From contig ML769568.1 of the NCBI GenBank assembly GCA_009733575.1, forward strand, positions 1-64,000: DNA of 64,000 nucleotides. Reading direction: 5' to 3'. The translations under genes were made by a program, and so were the position numbers. This document shows, in pieces, positions 11,864 to 23,576 of this stretch (position 1 is its first letter; each line of letters opens with the position of its first letter). The notes under the pieces are model-generated. The model saw only the letters and a program-made list of their open reading frames with translations. It did no database searches and was not told the DNA's origin. The DNA comes from Gymnopus androsaceus JB14. Taxonomy: Eukaryota > Basidiomycota > Agaricomycetes > Agaricales > Omphalotaceae.

Positions 11864-12662
11864 CTGGCCTGGGCTTGCACACGGATTACTTACGCGCGAC
11901 TCGGAGGTGCAACTATGTACTTATCATATACATCGTGTCTGAGTCTAAATAGTGCTGCCGAAGTGCGGTTCGCGAACCTGTTGGCTAAAACAACCTATTC
12001 TTGTAATCATATTCGCATGAAAAGCTTACGTGAGAAGATGTGTGACAATCGTTCGAGTGTACTTAAGGTATAGAATAAGTGCCAGAAGGGCAAATTGTTA
12101 TGAATAATTTAATGTTATTTCATGAGAAAGTAACAAAAAATCATGAAGAAAATTGACATAAAATTTCAGATGCGGAAGGTTCAAAAAGGGTTTGCACCTG
12201 AACCGAACCTTGAAATGGGTTCAAGGTTCGGGTTCAAGAAATTGTTGAACCGCACCGCAGCAGCACTAGCCTAAAATGTATCCTTGGAGTTTTAGAGATG
12301 AACGGTGGATGAATTTGATTGCTTTTTGGTACGTGGGACTCCCGAACTAGTCTAGTTGTTATGTCGATACATAGTGGGTTTAATGTAAGTGAATGTAAAA
12401 AAATATAATCATCATGCACTTCCCGTCTTCCTATTTGGAGAGAAAGCCAGATCGGACCTAGGATGAGTGTGAGCAAAGGAACTTATTGGGCTATCTTACT
12501 TATTTAACTAATCTTAATTTATTTGAGGTATCTTATTTTTCCCGCGCTTATACAAATTACTTATCTCGGCAAATTGTAACTACCTTATAATTGCCTAGCG
12601 ACCTTATTACGGTATTTACGTACTTCTCTCGCTGTATTGATATTGTACAAACTACGACCTTA
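11864..12662. other. Upstream region of the Myb-GST gene
   Basis: No supported gene. A GTAAGT-like donor just upstream of the chosen ATG (about 11895) leaves room for a further 5' exon. The rest is AT-rich with no clear elements. Confidence 0.4.
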
Positions 12663-12745
12663 AGGAAAAATCTACTGGGAAATCCCCTTTCTAAGATAAA
12701 CACCCCCTCGGAGAAACCCTGACTTTAGGAACCCGGGTGCGGGCT
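12663..12745. repeat. Relic end related to the 750-1528 hAT-type element
   Basis: GGAAAAATCTACTGGGAAAT, then CCCCTTTC, GGAGAAACCCTGA and TTTAGGAACCCGG, match the order of words in the end of the 750-1528 element. I did not find its partner end or a target duplication. Confidence 0.5.
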
Positions 12746-12900
12746 CGGCTTCATCGGCCGGTGTGGTCTTCAATGAACTCCGACGACATTGTGCAACGGT
12801 CTCCAAGACTTTCAACCCTCAAGCTTTACTTAAGTTTTGAATAGCAGGCCTACCGTAATCGAGAGTTAGTTGCCTAAAAAAGATCAGAGGTGGCTACCAA

Positions 12901-13542
12901 ATTACCTTGGATTTTCAAACTCCGCTACCTTATTGCAACCTTAGCCTTACTAAGTTACCTTAAAGTACCTTTAAGTTCCTTAAGTTAACTTGGTCGACCA
13001 AGTTAACTTATTTTAACTTATTTTACCTCGTGACTTATGACCTTATTCTACCTTATTCTACCTTAAGCCATAAATAACATTGCAGATGTCCATTAGAGGC
13101 TATGCAATGTACTACACATGCTCCTAGACCCTATTCAAGTGTATGGGGCATGATTTAAGGCAGCTCACTACTGCCAGTGAACAGATGGAACTTTCAGACA
13201 TTCATTTTTACATATTGGCCAGTCTGTGACCTCACATAAAATACCAGAATTGACTGGAAATGTTTAATATCAGTCATATGAGGCTTCATTGACACAGCGG
13301 TAATGATGAAATTGTACATAAGTCATGGATCTTGTCTTGACAACAATATGCAATTATCAAGCAATTAACATGAGTGACAACTGTAAATGTGTCGGGGGAT
13401 GGCCAGGAGCCCATTACATATGACTACAGATATGTTTTGTCCATTACAAGTGCATATTTAATGTATTTCAAAGCCATAAATTGTATTTAAGTTCGAATAA
13501 GGTAGCGGAGTTTCAAATAAGGTAGCGGACTTTGAAATTTCA
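12901..13542. mobile_element. TIR-bearing element of unknown family, about 640 bp
   Basis: The left end (TTACCTTGGATTTTCAAA, then CTCCGCTACCTTATT) is the imperfect reverse complement of the right end (AATAAGGTAGCGGACTTTGA, then AATTTCAAGGTAA). No clear target duplication. The left part is full of CCTTATT and AAGTTAACTT words, including a 30-bp perfect palindrome at 12981-13010. No protein is visible. Confidence 0.5.
12981..13010. repeat. Perfect 30-bp palindrome
   Basis: The sequence is symmetrical about the central TCGA: TAAGTTAACTTGGTC on the left half and its exact reverse complement on the right. Confidence 0.95.
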
Positions 13543-16281
13543 AGGTAACTTATTGCGCTGCCCACAGCAATCAAATTGACGTTCTCATCGAACTCATCTG
13601 TTCTATTGCTCATTGAACTGTTTAGCATTAACAACATGCTGAATTGGTTTCGAAATCTACTTCCTTAGCATCAAACATGCCAAAATAATACTAACCAAAC
13701 ACAAACCGTTACCCATCCAGCGCCTGGTGCCACTCATCCAATTGTTCCTTCCGTTCAGCCTGATTTCATAGGTCCAAGTACTCCTGTGATTGATACTCAG
13801 TCCAGTAATGTACCAGCACCAGTATTGTATGCACCTCAGCCCTTGGGCTTTGGCTCACATATATGGCCAGGGTATTTTCCGCCTTCAGGTAAGTGAATTG
13901 CGAGTTTTGTTTGTAATATGGTCATGCCAATGAACCAAAAAAACAGTTCTTTCTTATCACTACCAAGTCACCTGCAACAATGAGCTAAGCTGGGCATGTT
14001 AGGCTCCACCTGTGGTCCTAAGACTGATGTGACCTCTCTTCAAGATGAAAACCAGGAATGCTTGACTTAATAGCCAGGAAGTAGAATGAATTGCCTCAGT
14101 ATTATTGAGGTTACAAGAGGCCACCCGTTTCAAAGGTTGTAGAGGATGATGCAGACGCGTCTGAGTGTGTACAAATCACTACGGGTCCTAAGATAGAACT
14201 GCATTTCAGGTATCAAGTCTAACTTGTTATTCCAGGATAGAATAGCTACCCTTATATACTGAGTGAGATAAAATAAAATAGGAAAATGAGAGAAACTGAG
14301 CAAGATATGATGAAACAGAGTAAGTAAATAGAAAAAGATAAAATAATGTCCATATATGCATGTATATTATGGCTTTGCCTCGACGTTTCCCTGCCTTGTT
14401 CATTTGTCTTCCTCGATTGGGTCAACTTTTGGGATTTTTGGTCTGAATCGACTCGAGTCATTTGCCTTTTTCCAAGGCTCGCCAGTTCCTTTAGCAGAAC
14501 AGCCCTCGGAAGTATTTCTATCACCGGGGGCATTCCGTGAGGCACCTGGAAACCAGGTGCCTCCCATTCATTGTGTAACTCACATGAACGGCACTTGAAA
14601 GTTGATGGCCATGATGTCATGTTGTAACTTTCCCGTTATTTTGGGTCAAGACCCGGGGAGCCGACGGCCGGCAGATCCAAAGGCACCAAAATTTCGGCTG
14701 ACCGATGATATTTCTGGGTTCCCACGGCTGCTATCGGCATGTGCAGATAACATGTGCGAAAGCTTAATGCATTGCCAATGACCAGAATATTCTGGTAAAT
14801 CACAAAAATAATATGGGGAGTTCCTAGCACTGAAATACACATAGTATAAATATTATATGCAATGGTACCCACTGAGAGCCTCCAAAAAGCTGCAATTGCA
14901 GATAAGTTACAGATAACTTTTGGCCACTTATGTATCTTTTAGCTTGCTTTACAATCCTTTCTTTCACTAAATCTGCTTGTAGAAGAATGTAGAATTGTCT
15001 TGTATATCTTCCCTTTGAATCTACTGTTTTTCTTGATCTTGGACCTCTTTGAGCAATGAAATCTGCCAAAATTTTGGCCATTACAGTTCTTTCATGATAA
15101 TTTGAAGGCTCTATTGGGGCTCTATTTTCTTAAACTACATGCAAGGATAGCCTCAAGTTATAGCTAGATGAATGATTGGAGACCTGGGATCTCATTGCTA
15201 CAGTGGTACATGCTCCACTCTTTCAGTCAGCCCCAGTACAGCTGTTCTGCTCCTGCAGGGCCAGATATTCAAAACTAAGTGACTCTAAGCCTCTCTCTGC
15301 CTTTATCCACACTTAAGATAAGTGAGAAAAAAATCTATAATTCTCTTCCTTTTTTTCTCTTTTCCTTCCTTTTTTGGGGCTAGATACCCAGAACAATGGT
15401 CAGAGAACCTCTTTTCAGACCCATGTCTGAATTCAAACATGGGCCACTCAGGAATTGCACACCAGTGTGTTGCTGTTCTGATACAATCATTGGGTTTGCT
15501 TCACTCACCCTGACACCCATGGCTCCATGCACAGCCAGTGAGCAAAGTAAGTTTCTCATTGATGCTAAACCATAAGTTCAGTGGGTGTTACATGTTATGG
15601 CCAAACTTCAATTTCACAAGTTTGGTCTAAATTGAGTTAATTTGTGTTTTTTCTTTTACTGCCATTTTGGGTAATTTTTCGAAAATTGCATTACTATTTC
15701 GCAAAATTTGAATTTTAAATGCATTAGTTATGCATTACAACTCTTAATTCAGCCTAGTTCGAGACCCCCTCATGAACTCACAGTCAAAACTATACAATAT
15801 AGTTTGAGTTCAGAATACTAAGTAAGTATTGATGCAACCTGATGTATACAGTATGTACCAGTACTTAATGTAACTGGTACTGCAAACTTTTCAACTTTCC
15901 AACATACCAATTGGTTCCAAGTTTGGGTGATTTTAGAGGACATTTTGGCACTGTCAGATTTTGCCAAATATACAATAAAAATAGGAAGAAAATTAGCACG
16001 CAATTAGATGCACTCTGAATTAAATTTTTGGCAGGCTCCATAAATGCAGGGTTCTTCACCATATCCATACAATACAGTGTATACTGTACCATCTCAAGTC
16101 CTTTGTTTTGGGCTGTGACCTGTGATCAACCAAACAAATTAAGATTTGTTCAAGATTGGTGAGACTTGCGACAAAAACAAAAATTTTCCATAATTTTTAC
16201 CAAATCATGTTTGGCACATAGAGAGCACCTGCAAAAATCAAAAAAAAAAAAAAAGAAAAAATCAGCTGTGACCCAAGACAA
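13543..16281. other. No supported gene; possible exon fragment
   Basis: At about 13690-13891 a plus-strand frame rich in Pro/Thr/Gln (QTVTHPAPGATHPIVPSVQP) stays open and ends at a GTAAGT donor. It may be one exon of a lost gene. A perfect hairpin (GAGGCACCTGG, AAA, CCAGGTGCCTC) lies at 14539-14563. The remainder is AT-rich with no recognisable domain. Confidence 0.45.
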
Positions 16282-17058
16282 CAAGGGGTATGTAAAAAAG
16301 AAATTTCATATATCACGTTGTATTTTGAGCTTAAGGTCACCAAGACCCCCCCCCTCCCTTCCCTGCCTTATTTAGCAGAAAAATCCCACGCTCATGTGGC
16401 TTTCTGGTGTCATGAAGGAGCGGAGATTACAGTTTCCCGCATTCTTGCCGCATTACTATGATGTTCATCCATCCTCCTCACGTTTCCCATTGTTACTGCA
16501 CCAAAATGCCCGAGAAGAAAGTAATTATTATAAGGTACTTATCTCTACTAGCCTTTTCTTGTGATTCTCCTCCGCTTATTCTCCCTGCCTGTAGCATTTT
16601 TTCGGTACTCATCATTGCAAAACCAGTCATCTGAAGGTTTCTGCAAGAGCCCGCGGCATTGAATATGGTACTAGAAGACTGGTAAGTAGATTTTCACTAT
16701 GTTAATGCGGTTATACTCACTTTGAGATCACATCCAGGAGAACAACAGCCAGTGCATTCATCCACTTCATTTATTGCATTTCCACATGAATAAATTGGTG
16801 CAATTCCACTCGGTATCATTCAAAGATTGTCTAATCGGCACTTGGGCACTCCGGCGGTACACTAATTATGGCAATTGATGTGCCTATTGTCTGCTTAGCA
16901 ATACAAATTCATGCAGAAAAGTCATAAATAAGGTTAATCTACCATTTTAGACCATCAAATGGCCGAAAAACACATTTAAAATTTTTTGACCTTAAGGTCT
17001 CGGGGACCCCCCTCCCCCCCATCGTGATATGGGCGCTTAACTTTCTACATACCCCTTG
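16282..17058. mobile_element. Non-autonomous hAT-type element, copy 1 (777 bp)
   Basis: It has 13-bp inverted ends, CAAGGGGTATGTA and TACATACCCCTTG, and is flanked by a perfect 8-bp duplication CAAGACAA (16274-16281, 17059-17066). It is nearly identical along its length to 29441-30224, with scattered single changes and different C-tract lengths. No transposase is visible. Confidence 0.93.
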
Positions 17059-18663
17059 CAAGACAAACCATGAAATTTTGTTTCATTGGGGTCCTTGTGA
17101 ACTGTGACCAATAAAGTGATTGAAAATTGAAATGGTACAGTAGATGGTATGATGTACAACAATACTGTACTGTAATTCAGGTGTCCTGTATTTAATGGTA
17201 CAATACAGTTGTATACTTACAGTATTTACTATCTGTACATGTAAGGAATGTGTGATCCTGGAACTCTACTGCCTCACAAACAATTTATCGTGTTGTACTA
17301 CAACTAAAGAATGCAAAATATGAAATCTGGCTCAACAAAGGTACTGGATATTTTTATGAACTTTAATCATAAAATTCCAGGCTGGAAAGTCCTGTACCGG
17401 GGTAAGTAGAGTGGGTCCACCAGGGTGCATGATTATTATTATTTTTTTTTGACCAACCTCAAATTGGCCTTTTGGGGCATCAAAATGATTCTAATGAGCC
17501 TAAGAAATGTGATCATGTAGTTATCTGGGCCACATTAGCTGCCTGGAGTGTATATATTTAAAATAAGTCTGTCACGTCGACTAGTAGCTGGTGGCTGTGT
17601 CTTCACACTTTATCAGCAAAACCTGTATTTTGGATTTAATTTCCGACAGCAATGCCAAAAATTCCCAGCGCTTCCAGCGCCGACCAGAGCCTGCCAGCGC
17701 TTCCCAGAATAGATTGTATTAAAAAATTGTATGATGTACCTTTTCATTTCCAAATCAGGCAATTTTTGCCCTGCTGGGAGATCTGGCCGGTGCTGGGGCA
17801 CTGGAAGTTCTGGAAGCGCTGGCCGGCACTCTCTGGCACTAGCCTCACAACACATGTTTTGCTGATGTTAGTGTAACAACTTATTACTTCTTGACTGATA
17901 TATTTCAAGTGCATAAGTATATGGTGTCTAGGACTGGGGAAGAACTTTACAAAGATCATTTGAATGTGTAGAGCATGCACAAAGGGTAAAAGAACAGCAT
18001 CATGAGGAGACATGTCTTATAGTTGCCATATTTGGTAATCATGTGACCAAAAAAAGTCATGTGAAGGGAGGGAGAGTCCCAGGCAGAGGGTAAAAACATT
18101 TTCTGACCCCTAGTACAAATATATTTTTTGGAGCCCCTTGATTAAATTTAAATTAGATAGATAGACCACTTGAATACATATGTAGGAGTTGTAAGGAGCA
18201 GCTAAATGGTACATGCTGGAATTACACACAACACAACTGTTGGACTATCTGTCACACTTTATTGTTTGTACACACTGCTAATACTTTACCATTTCAATTG
18301 GTTTGCTGCACCTCTGTGACCATGACCATTTTATATTCACTATGACTCGCATACTGCTGAATTCTTGCAATGCAGAAGAACACTACTGGTAGCAACAGTT
18401 AGTAGTACTGTTACAGACATTTGGATTGGACTTACTGTGAACTTGCAAACAAAGAGCAAGTTGGAATTGACAGGAGTTAGAGTTAGGATAGAGCTTGATG
18501 CAACACAATGTCATGGTGACTTTATAGGCCCAAGTGGACCCTGACCATGTCCATCAGGATGAATTGACAGCTGTCACATTGAATCTGCAGCAACCCATAG
18601 AGCTCACAGAGCCTCACAGAACCTCACAGCACTGTAAGATTGCTGTAGCAAGCACCCGTATAC
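17059..18663. other. No supported gene; one possible small MITE
   Basis: A candidate element at about 17611-17876 starts TCAGCAAAACCTG and ends CATGTTTTGCTGA, like the ends of the 22198-22871 element. Inside are inverted GC-rich words (CCAGCGCTTCC / GGAAGCGCTGG). Target duplication is unclear. No protein is recognisable elsewhere. Confidence 0.4.
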
Positions 18664-19377
18664 TAGTGATGGACACAAGTCTGGATACAGGTATACCTGG
18701 ATCCGCCACACAGGTACCTGTGGCCTCAAAACACTGACCTGTGACCTGCGCTGAACCCGTGGGAAACCGGTACCTGTGCACAGATACCTGCTACAGGTCC
18801 CTGTGTTTGACTTACATACAAACAATATAATACAAGAAAAAAAACATTACATTGTTACCAAGCACAAAAACATGTATTTTCAGTGGATGAGTGAATGAGG
18901 TGTCATGTACTTGAGTTCTAGTACTTCCTCTAAGGTTTAAGCTACATTAACTACTAATAATATCTATCTTGTACTACTAATATTTAGCTATTAGTAGCAA
19001 TTCACTGCCAGCACCAATCATCAGTACCAATACTGACATTAGTATCAATAAAATAGTAGTAGAGTAGGTATTATTTTAATAAATACCAGTTTCATTAGTA
19101 CTTCAGTGCTAGTTTGTCAATGTTACTTCTAAGAGCAATATTTTTGTACTAATATTAGTCCTAGTGTTCAATAACTAGGGTATTTAAGTCTAGCAAAAAA
19201 TGTGTGTACCAGATCCACAGGTACCTGCAGGTCATAAAGTTTACTGAAGGCTGACCTGTGACCTGGATCAGACCCATGGGAAACAGGTACTGGGATCCAT
19301 GGGTATTTTACCTGTAGGTATTCCCACAGGTATACCTGCAGGTACCTGCCCTGGGACTGGACTTGTGTCCATCACTA
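18664..19377. mobile_element. Non-autonomous hAT-type element, 714 bp
   Basis: Ends TAGTGATGGACACAAGTC and GACTTGTGTCCATCACTA are inverted repeats. The flanks CCGTATAC (18656-18663) and CTGTATAC (19378-19385) are an 8-bp duplication with one mismatch. Subterminal sequence is dense in CAGGTACCTG-type words on both sides. No reading frame of interest. Confidence 0.82.
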
Positions 19378-19490
19378 CTGTATACTAGACATGTGCATTG
19401 GAAAAGTGCCAGTGGGTGCAGAAATTGGTTGACAGCTGCATTGACAGTTCAATAATCCACAGGAACTCACAGTTCTGTGAGATGCTATAC

Positions 19491-20051
19491 AGTGGCGGCG
19501 CTTCGGAACGGAACAACGGTCCGTGAGACCAATTTCTTCGATGCACCTCGATTGTGTCAAAACATACATACTTTATGGACTAACATTTAGTCGCAAAAAT
19601 GAAGCTATATACATGTTCTTGTAATGTACTGAAGGATTTTGAAAAATACAACGGAACGGTTACAGTACAGGTCAAACGAAATGACCAAAGTGATTACTGT
19701 GCGAAATTTATGATGAGGGCCAAGACTGCGACAACGACGACAAGCTCAAAAATAAAAGGAATGATTTCAACTCTTCAGTACTTGGTGTACTTGCCCTCTG
19801 CCTCCTTCAGAGCTTGTACACGATGCGGAAGCGAGTCGTACAGGTTGTCAATGTATGACATGTCCAAATTGGCCCACTCCTCCTGAAGTGCTGTCCACAA
19901 CTGGTCACAGTTTGTCGGGAGAGGTTTGCGAGCACGTATTTTATCATCAAGTTGGTCCCAGGCATTCTCTATGATGTTCACATTGTTACGAACGTTCTTA
20001 TCTTATCAAACACATGGTATTATTCTTATCATTTCTTATTACTCCTTGTAT
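19491..20051 (-). pseudogene. Tc1/mariner-type transposase, C-terminal remnant
   Basis: A minus-strand frame (19775 to about 20005) reads NIIENAWDQLDDKIRARKPL, then QLWTALQEEWANLDMSYI, and ends in a KYTKY tail. This is the last part of a Tc1-like DDE transposase (family form: NPIENLWD...LQEEW...TKY). The element end CAGTGGCGGCGCTTCGGAAC lies at 19492 just after a TA, as expected for Tc1/mariner. The upstream half is lost in decayed sequence and the assembly gap. Confidence 0.85.
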
Positions 20052-20076
20052 NNNNNNNNNNNNNNNNNNNNNNNNN
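20052..20076. other. Assembly gap (25 N)
   Basis: A run of 25 N breaks the sequence between the Tc1 remnant and the left arm of the foldback-like element. The true gap size is unknown. Confidence 1.
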
Positions 20077-20789
20077 TGCCCTGCCGCAGTTTCGAGAGGC
20101 TACCGAGAATCAATGCACAGTATGCAGTAAGGGCTTTTTAAAAACATATTGATAAGACTTCGTAGAGCTTTTGTAAAGAGCTACGATAACTTCTGGAGCC
20201 CCGGGAATATGGCCGGGCAGCTGCTAAAATCCGGCCTGGCACCCAGGGCGCTTATTCGGCAGCCCACGGCACCTTCGGCACCCTCCCAAAATGGCACAGA
20301 CCATCAAATACTGTTTATCCATAAGTTTTTAAAAAGATTGTGATAAGGTGATACACCTAGCCCGATGCCCGCCCACTGGTGCCTATAGCATAGTGCGCTC
20401 ACCGGCGCTTATTTTCCCGCCCTCCGGCGCTTATTTTGGACAAAATGTCGGTGATTAGGCTTGATAAATACTGAAAAAATCATGAAAAATACTGAAAATA
20501 TTCAGGCAGCGCGAATGCACACTGTACTGCTTTAATTTTTGTCACATGATTTGGGACCTGATTTTAGCGCCCACAGGGGCTATTCTGCGGAAAAATCGAA
20601 AATTAGGCCTCATAAATCCCGGAAAAATCCTGGAAAAATTGTAAAAAATGTGGAAAATATTCAGGGATGTATCACAATCACATGACCCTGGATCTTTTGC
20701 AAAAAAAACCCAATAATGGATAATAATCACAAAAAATCAGAAATTTCTCATAAAACAGCAGCAGGGGTAGGGATATACACCATACCATA

Positions 20790-21054
20790 CAGTGACGGCC
20801 AGATCAAATCCACACCCCCGGATTTGGAAACCGGTTATGTCACCAGCGCTTAAGTCTTCTATCCCCCAAAAACATGTAGTTTTTTTTGTACATTGTGGTA
20901 TATAAGAATGGCGTATGCTTGGTAGGGGTTATTCTGATAGGAGGTAGCCCTGTAGAAAACCTATAAGCCTTTTTTCTGTTCGGACATTGCTGCGAGTAGG
21001 ACTTAAGCGTCGGTGACGTAATCCGGGGGTGTGGATTTGATCTGGCCGTCACTG
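20790..21054. mobile_element. Mariner-like MITE, 265 bp, in the left foldback arm
   Basis: It has perfect terminal inverted repeats of about 35 bp beginning CAGTGACGGCCAGATCAAAT, flanked by TA duplications (20788-20789, 21055-21056). The other foldback arm carries the same flanks joined as CCATATATGG without the element, so the empty site is present in the same window. Confidence 0.92.
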
Positions 21055-21056
21055 TA

Positions 21057-21380
21057 TATGGTTATAATGACATTCTATAAATATGATTAGAGTGGCACTG
21101 TAAAATATGGTCATAGTGGCACTATAAAATATGGTTAGAGTGGCACTATATTTACAGTGGCACCAGTATGATTACAGTGGCACTATAAAATATGGTCATG
21201 GTGGCATTGTATGAATATGGTTAGAGTGGCACTATATTTACAGTGGCACCAGTATGATTATAGTGGCACTATAAAATATGTTCATGGTGGCACTGTGTGA
21301 ATATGGTTAGGGTGGCACTATATTTACAGTGGCACTGTATAAATATTCTTACAGTAGCACTGTATGAATATTGTTATGGT
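21057..21380. repeat. Minisatellite array in the left foldback arm
   Basis: Repeats of 20-45 bp, built from AATATGGTTAGAGTGGCACT, ATTTACAGTGGCACC and AGTATGATTACAGTGGCACT, alternate in tandem. The inverted counterpart is at 23577-23905. Confidence 0.85.
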
Positions 21381-21391
21381 AACACCATATA

Positions 21392-21664
21392 CAGTGACAG
21401 CAAAATCAAACCTGCACCCCTGATTTGGAAGCTGCATACATTCCTGGCGCTGAACTTTTTTTGTACTGTTTTGTACTGCTTTCTTGGCAATACTGTAGTA
21501 TTACAACTATATACTGTACTCTATGCTATTCCTGGTGTGAATACAGGCCATATTCACCTGAAAATTACTAATGTTGACATGAGGAGGACTTTTTCTGTGT
21601 GGTAAGAGCCAGCGATGCATGCAGTTTCTGAATCAGGGGTGCGGGTTTGATTTTGCTGTCACTG
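21392..21664. mobile_element. Mariner-like MITE, 273 bp, related to 20790-21054
   Basis: Ends CAGTGACAGCAAAATCAAAC and its inverted copy, followed inward by GCACCCCTGATT, are flanked by TA (21390-21391, 21665-21666). Length and end design match the 20790-21054 element, but the internal sequence differs. Confidence 0.88.
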
Positions 21665-22197
21665 TAAATATGGTTAAAATATCACCATATAAATTATAAA
21701 TACAGTTATGGTACTGCCATGTTAACATGGTTATGGAACACCCACTAGGGATCTGCACTATGACTGTATGATATGGCTTACAGTTACAGTTATACAGGTA
21801 CTTGTAATTGTACTGTAAAGAGTGTCTGAGGACACTTTTTACAGCCATATTTATATGGTTGCTGTACAGGTATCTCATACAGCAAGATTACAGTATCATT
21901 ACTGCTTTTGACTAACATAGGATATGGCTTTATGTCTGAGTTATGCCAGTTACAGTACTACAATACCAATGCAAGTGTAGTGTGAATGTACTTGTAACTC
22001 AGCAAGGTAACTCATGTGATGGAGTTTGGGTGACTTGGGATATACAAGTACATTGACAGCTAAGGTACTGTGATATACTGGTACAGAAGCAAGATATGAC
22101 CTGTGTTAATTGCAGCCCTACTTTTATATGTTATGGTACCGCTATGACTAGAATGATATGGCTGTATTGGAGTAGTACTGATAACTCAGTGTGAGTA

Positions 22198-22871
22198 CAT
22201 CAGCAAAACCTGGGAGATGGTCATAGGAGCCATAGCAAGCCATAGCGGGTCATAGCAGCCATAGTCCTGCACAGAACTATGAGCTGCTATGGGTTCCTAT
22301 GGCTTGCTATGAGTTTCTCCAGGATCACAAAGCTGTCAACCCATTTCGGCATCAGTGTCGCTGCTTGACAGCTGTCAGTTTCTCCCGCCAACACTATATA
22401 ATGCATCGTCGTAACTGGGACTTCGACGAGCTCTGTTTCTTTCCCCCCAAGTCAGTCCTGAGCCACTTTGGTTTGGACTATGGTATGTAGTTGCATTCAA
22501 GCAATGTCTCGTCACCACCTAATGATATAGTATACTAGTTTTATTACAGATATGTAGTTATATTAGTAGTTCTACTAGTTTCGCTCTTCCTACTATGACT
22601 ACAGCAATATAATATGATTTTGTGATTATTTTCATCCATTTTTGGTCTCGCGAAGTGCAACGAAGCAATTCAAAAGATTAATATATTTTTATTGAATAGA
22701 GCCATTCCACGATCAAATGCCTCGAAACCGGTGCATTCCATAGCAACCCATAGCAGTCCATAGCAATCCATAGTTCTGGACAGATGGGTACCTTGCTATG
22801 GCTGCTATGGCTGCTATGAGTGCTGCACAGAACTGTCCAGTTCTGTGCAGCACACCCAGGTTTTGCTGATG
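22198..22871. mobile_element. TA-flanked MITE in the foldback centre, 674 bp
   Basis: Perfect 17-bp ends CATCAGCAAAACCTGGG / CCCAGGTTTTGCTGATG are flanked by TA (22196-22197, 22872-22873). Both ends carry runs of CCATAGCA words in opposite orientation. A TA duplication fits the Tc1/mariner group. The middle has no recognisable protein. Confidence 0.8.
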
Positions 22872-23122
22872 TATATGCATAGTATCATGAGGACTGGGTA
22901 CTCTTGTACTATTACAACCAACTGTTCATGGATTTCGGAAAAATACACAATAGAAAACAACAGAAAAGATACCAAAACCTTGAGGATGAATTTACTCCAA
23001 ACAATTACAAGTACCTGTATAACTGTAACTGTAAGCCATATCATACAGTTATAGTGCAGATCCCTAGTAGCTGTTCCATAACTATATTTACATGGCAGTA
23101 CCATAACTGTATTTATAATTTA

Positions 23123-23548
23123 TAGTGTGTGACTTGGGTCAGGTTGGGTGCCCAAAACATCAACCCAACCTGGAGCCAAGGCTATACCCATACCTGGTTC
23201 GACAGGTATGGGTTTCTCATGGTTGGGTTAGGTTACAGTTTCTCCCAGACACCAGGAATCCCATATAGAAATACAAACCAATAATAACATCATAACCAAA
23301 AAAAACTCGAATTTTTTGTGATATGACATCATAATTGAGGGTTCAGGTATTCTTGTATCAAAAAAAACAGTACAGTACTACAAATGTACTAAGATCAAGT
23401 ACAGCTATGAGATCAATATGCAAAAAATATTCTTGACCCTGGATGGATCCAGGTGGGTCTCGGGTCTGCAGAGCTGGACCCAACCCAACCTAGCACAGCC
23501 ACCTGACCCGGAAACCCAGCTCACCGAGCATACCTGGGCCACACACTA
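23123..23548. mobile_element. Non-autonomous hAT-type element in the right foldback arm, 426 bp
   Basis: Ends TAGTGTGTGACTTGGG and CCTGGGCCACACACTA are flanked by a perfect 8-bp duplication ATAATTTA (23115-23122, 23549-23556). The left arm shows the corresponding uninterrupted site (about 21680-21705). The ends match the larger 29134-30912 element. Confidence 0.92.
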
Positions 23549-23576
23549 ATAATTTATATGGTAATGTTTTAACCAT

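Noticed and set aside
16245..16260. Poly-A run as the tail of a non-LTR retrotransposon
   Set aside because: No upstream reverse transcriptase or target duplication is visible; the run is short and followed by ordinary sequence.
21057..21380. Regularly spaced repeats that look CRISPR-like
   Set aside because: The genome is eukaryotic, the units are contiguous minisatellite words without unique spacers, and the array is mirrored in the other foldback arm.
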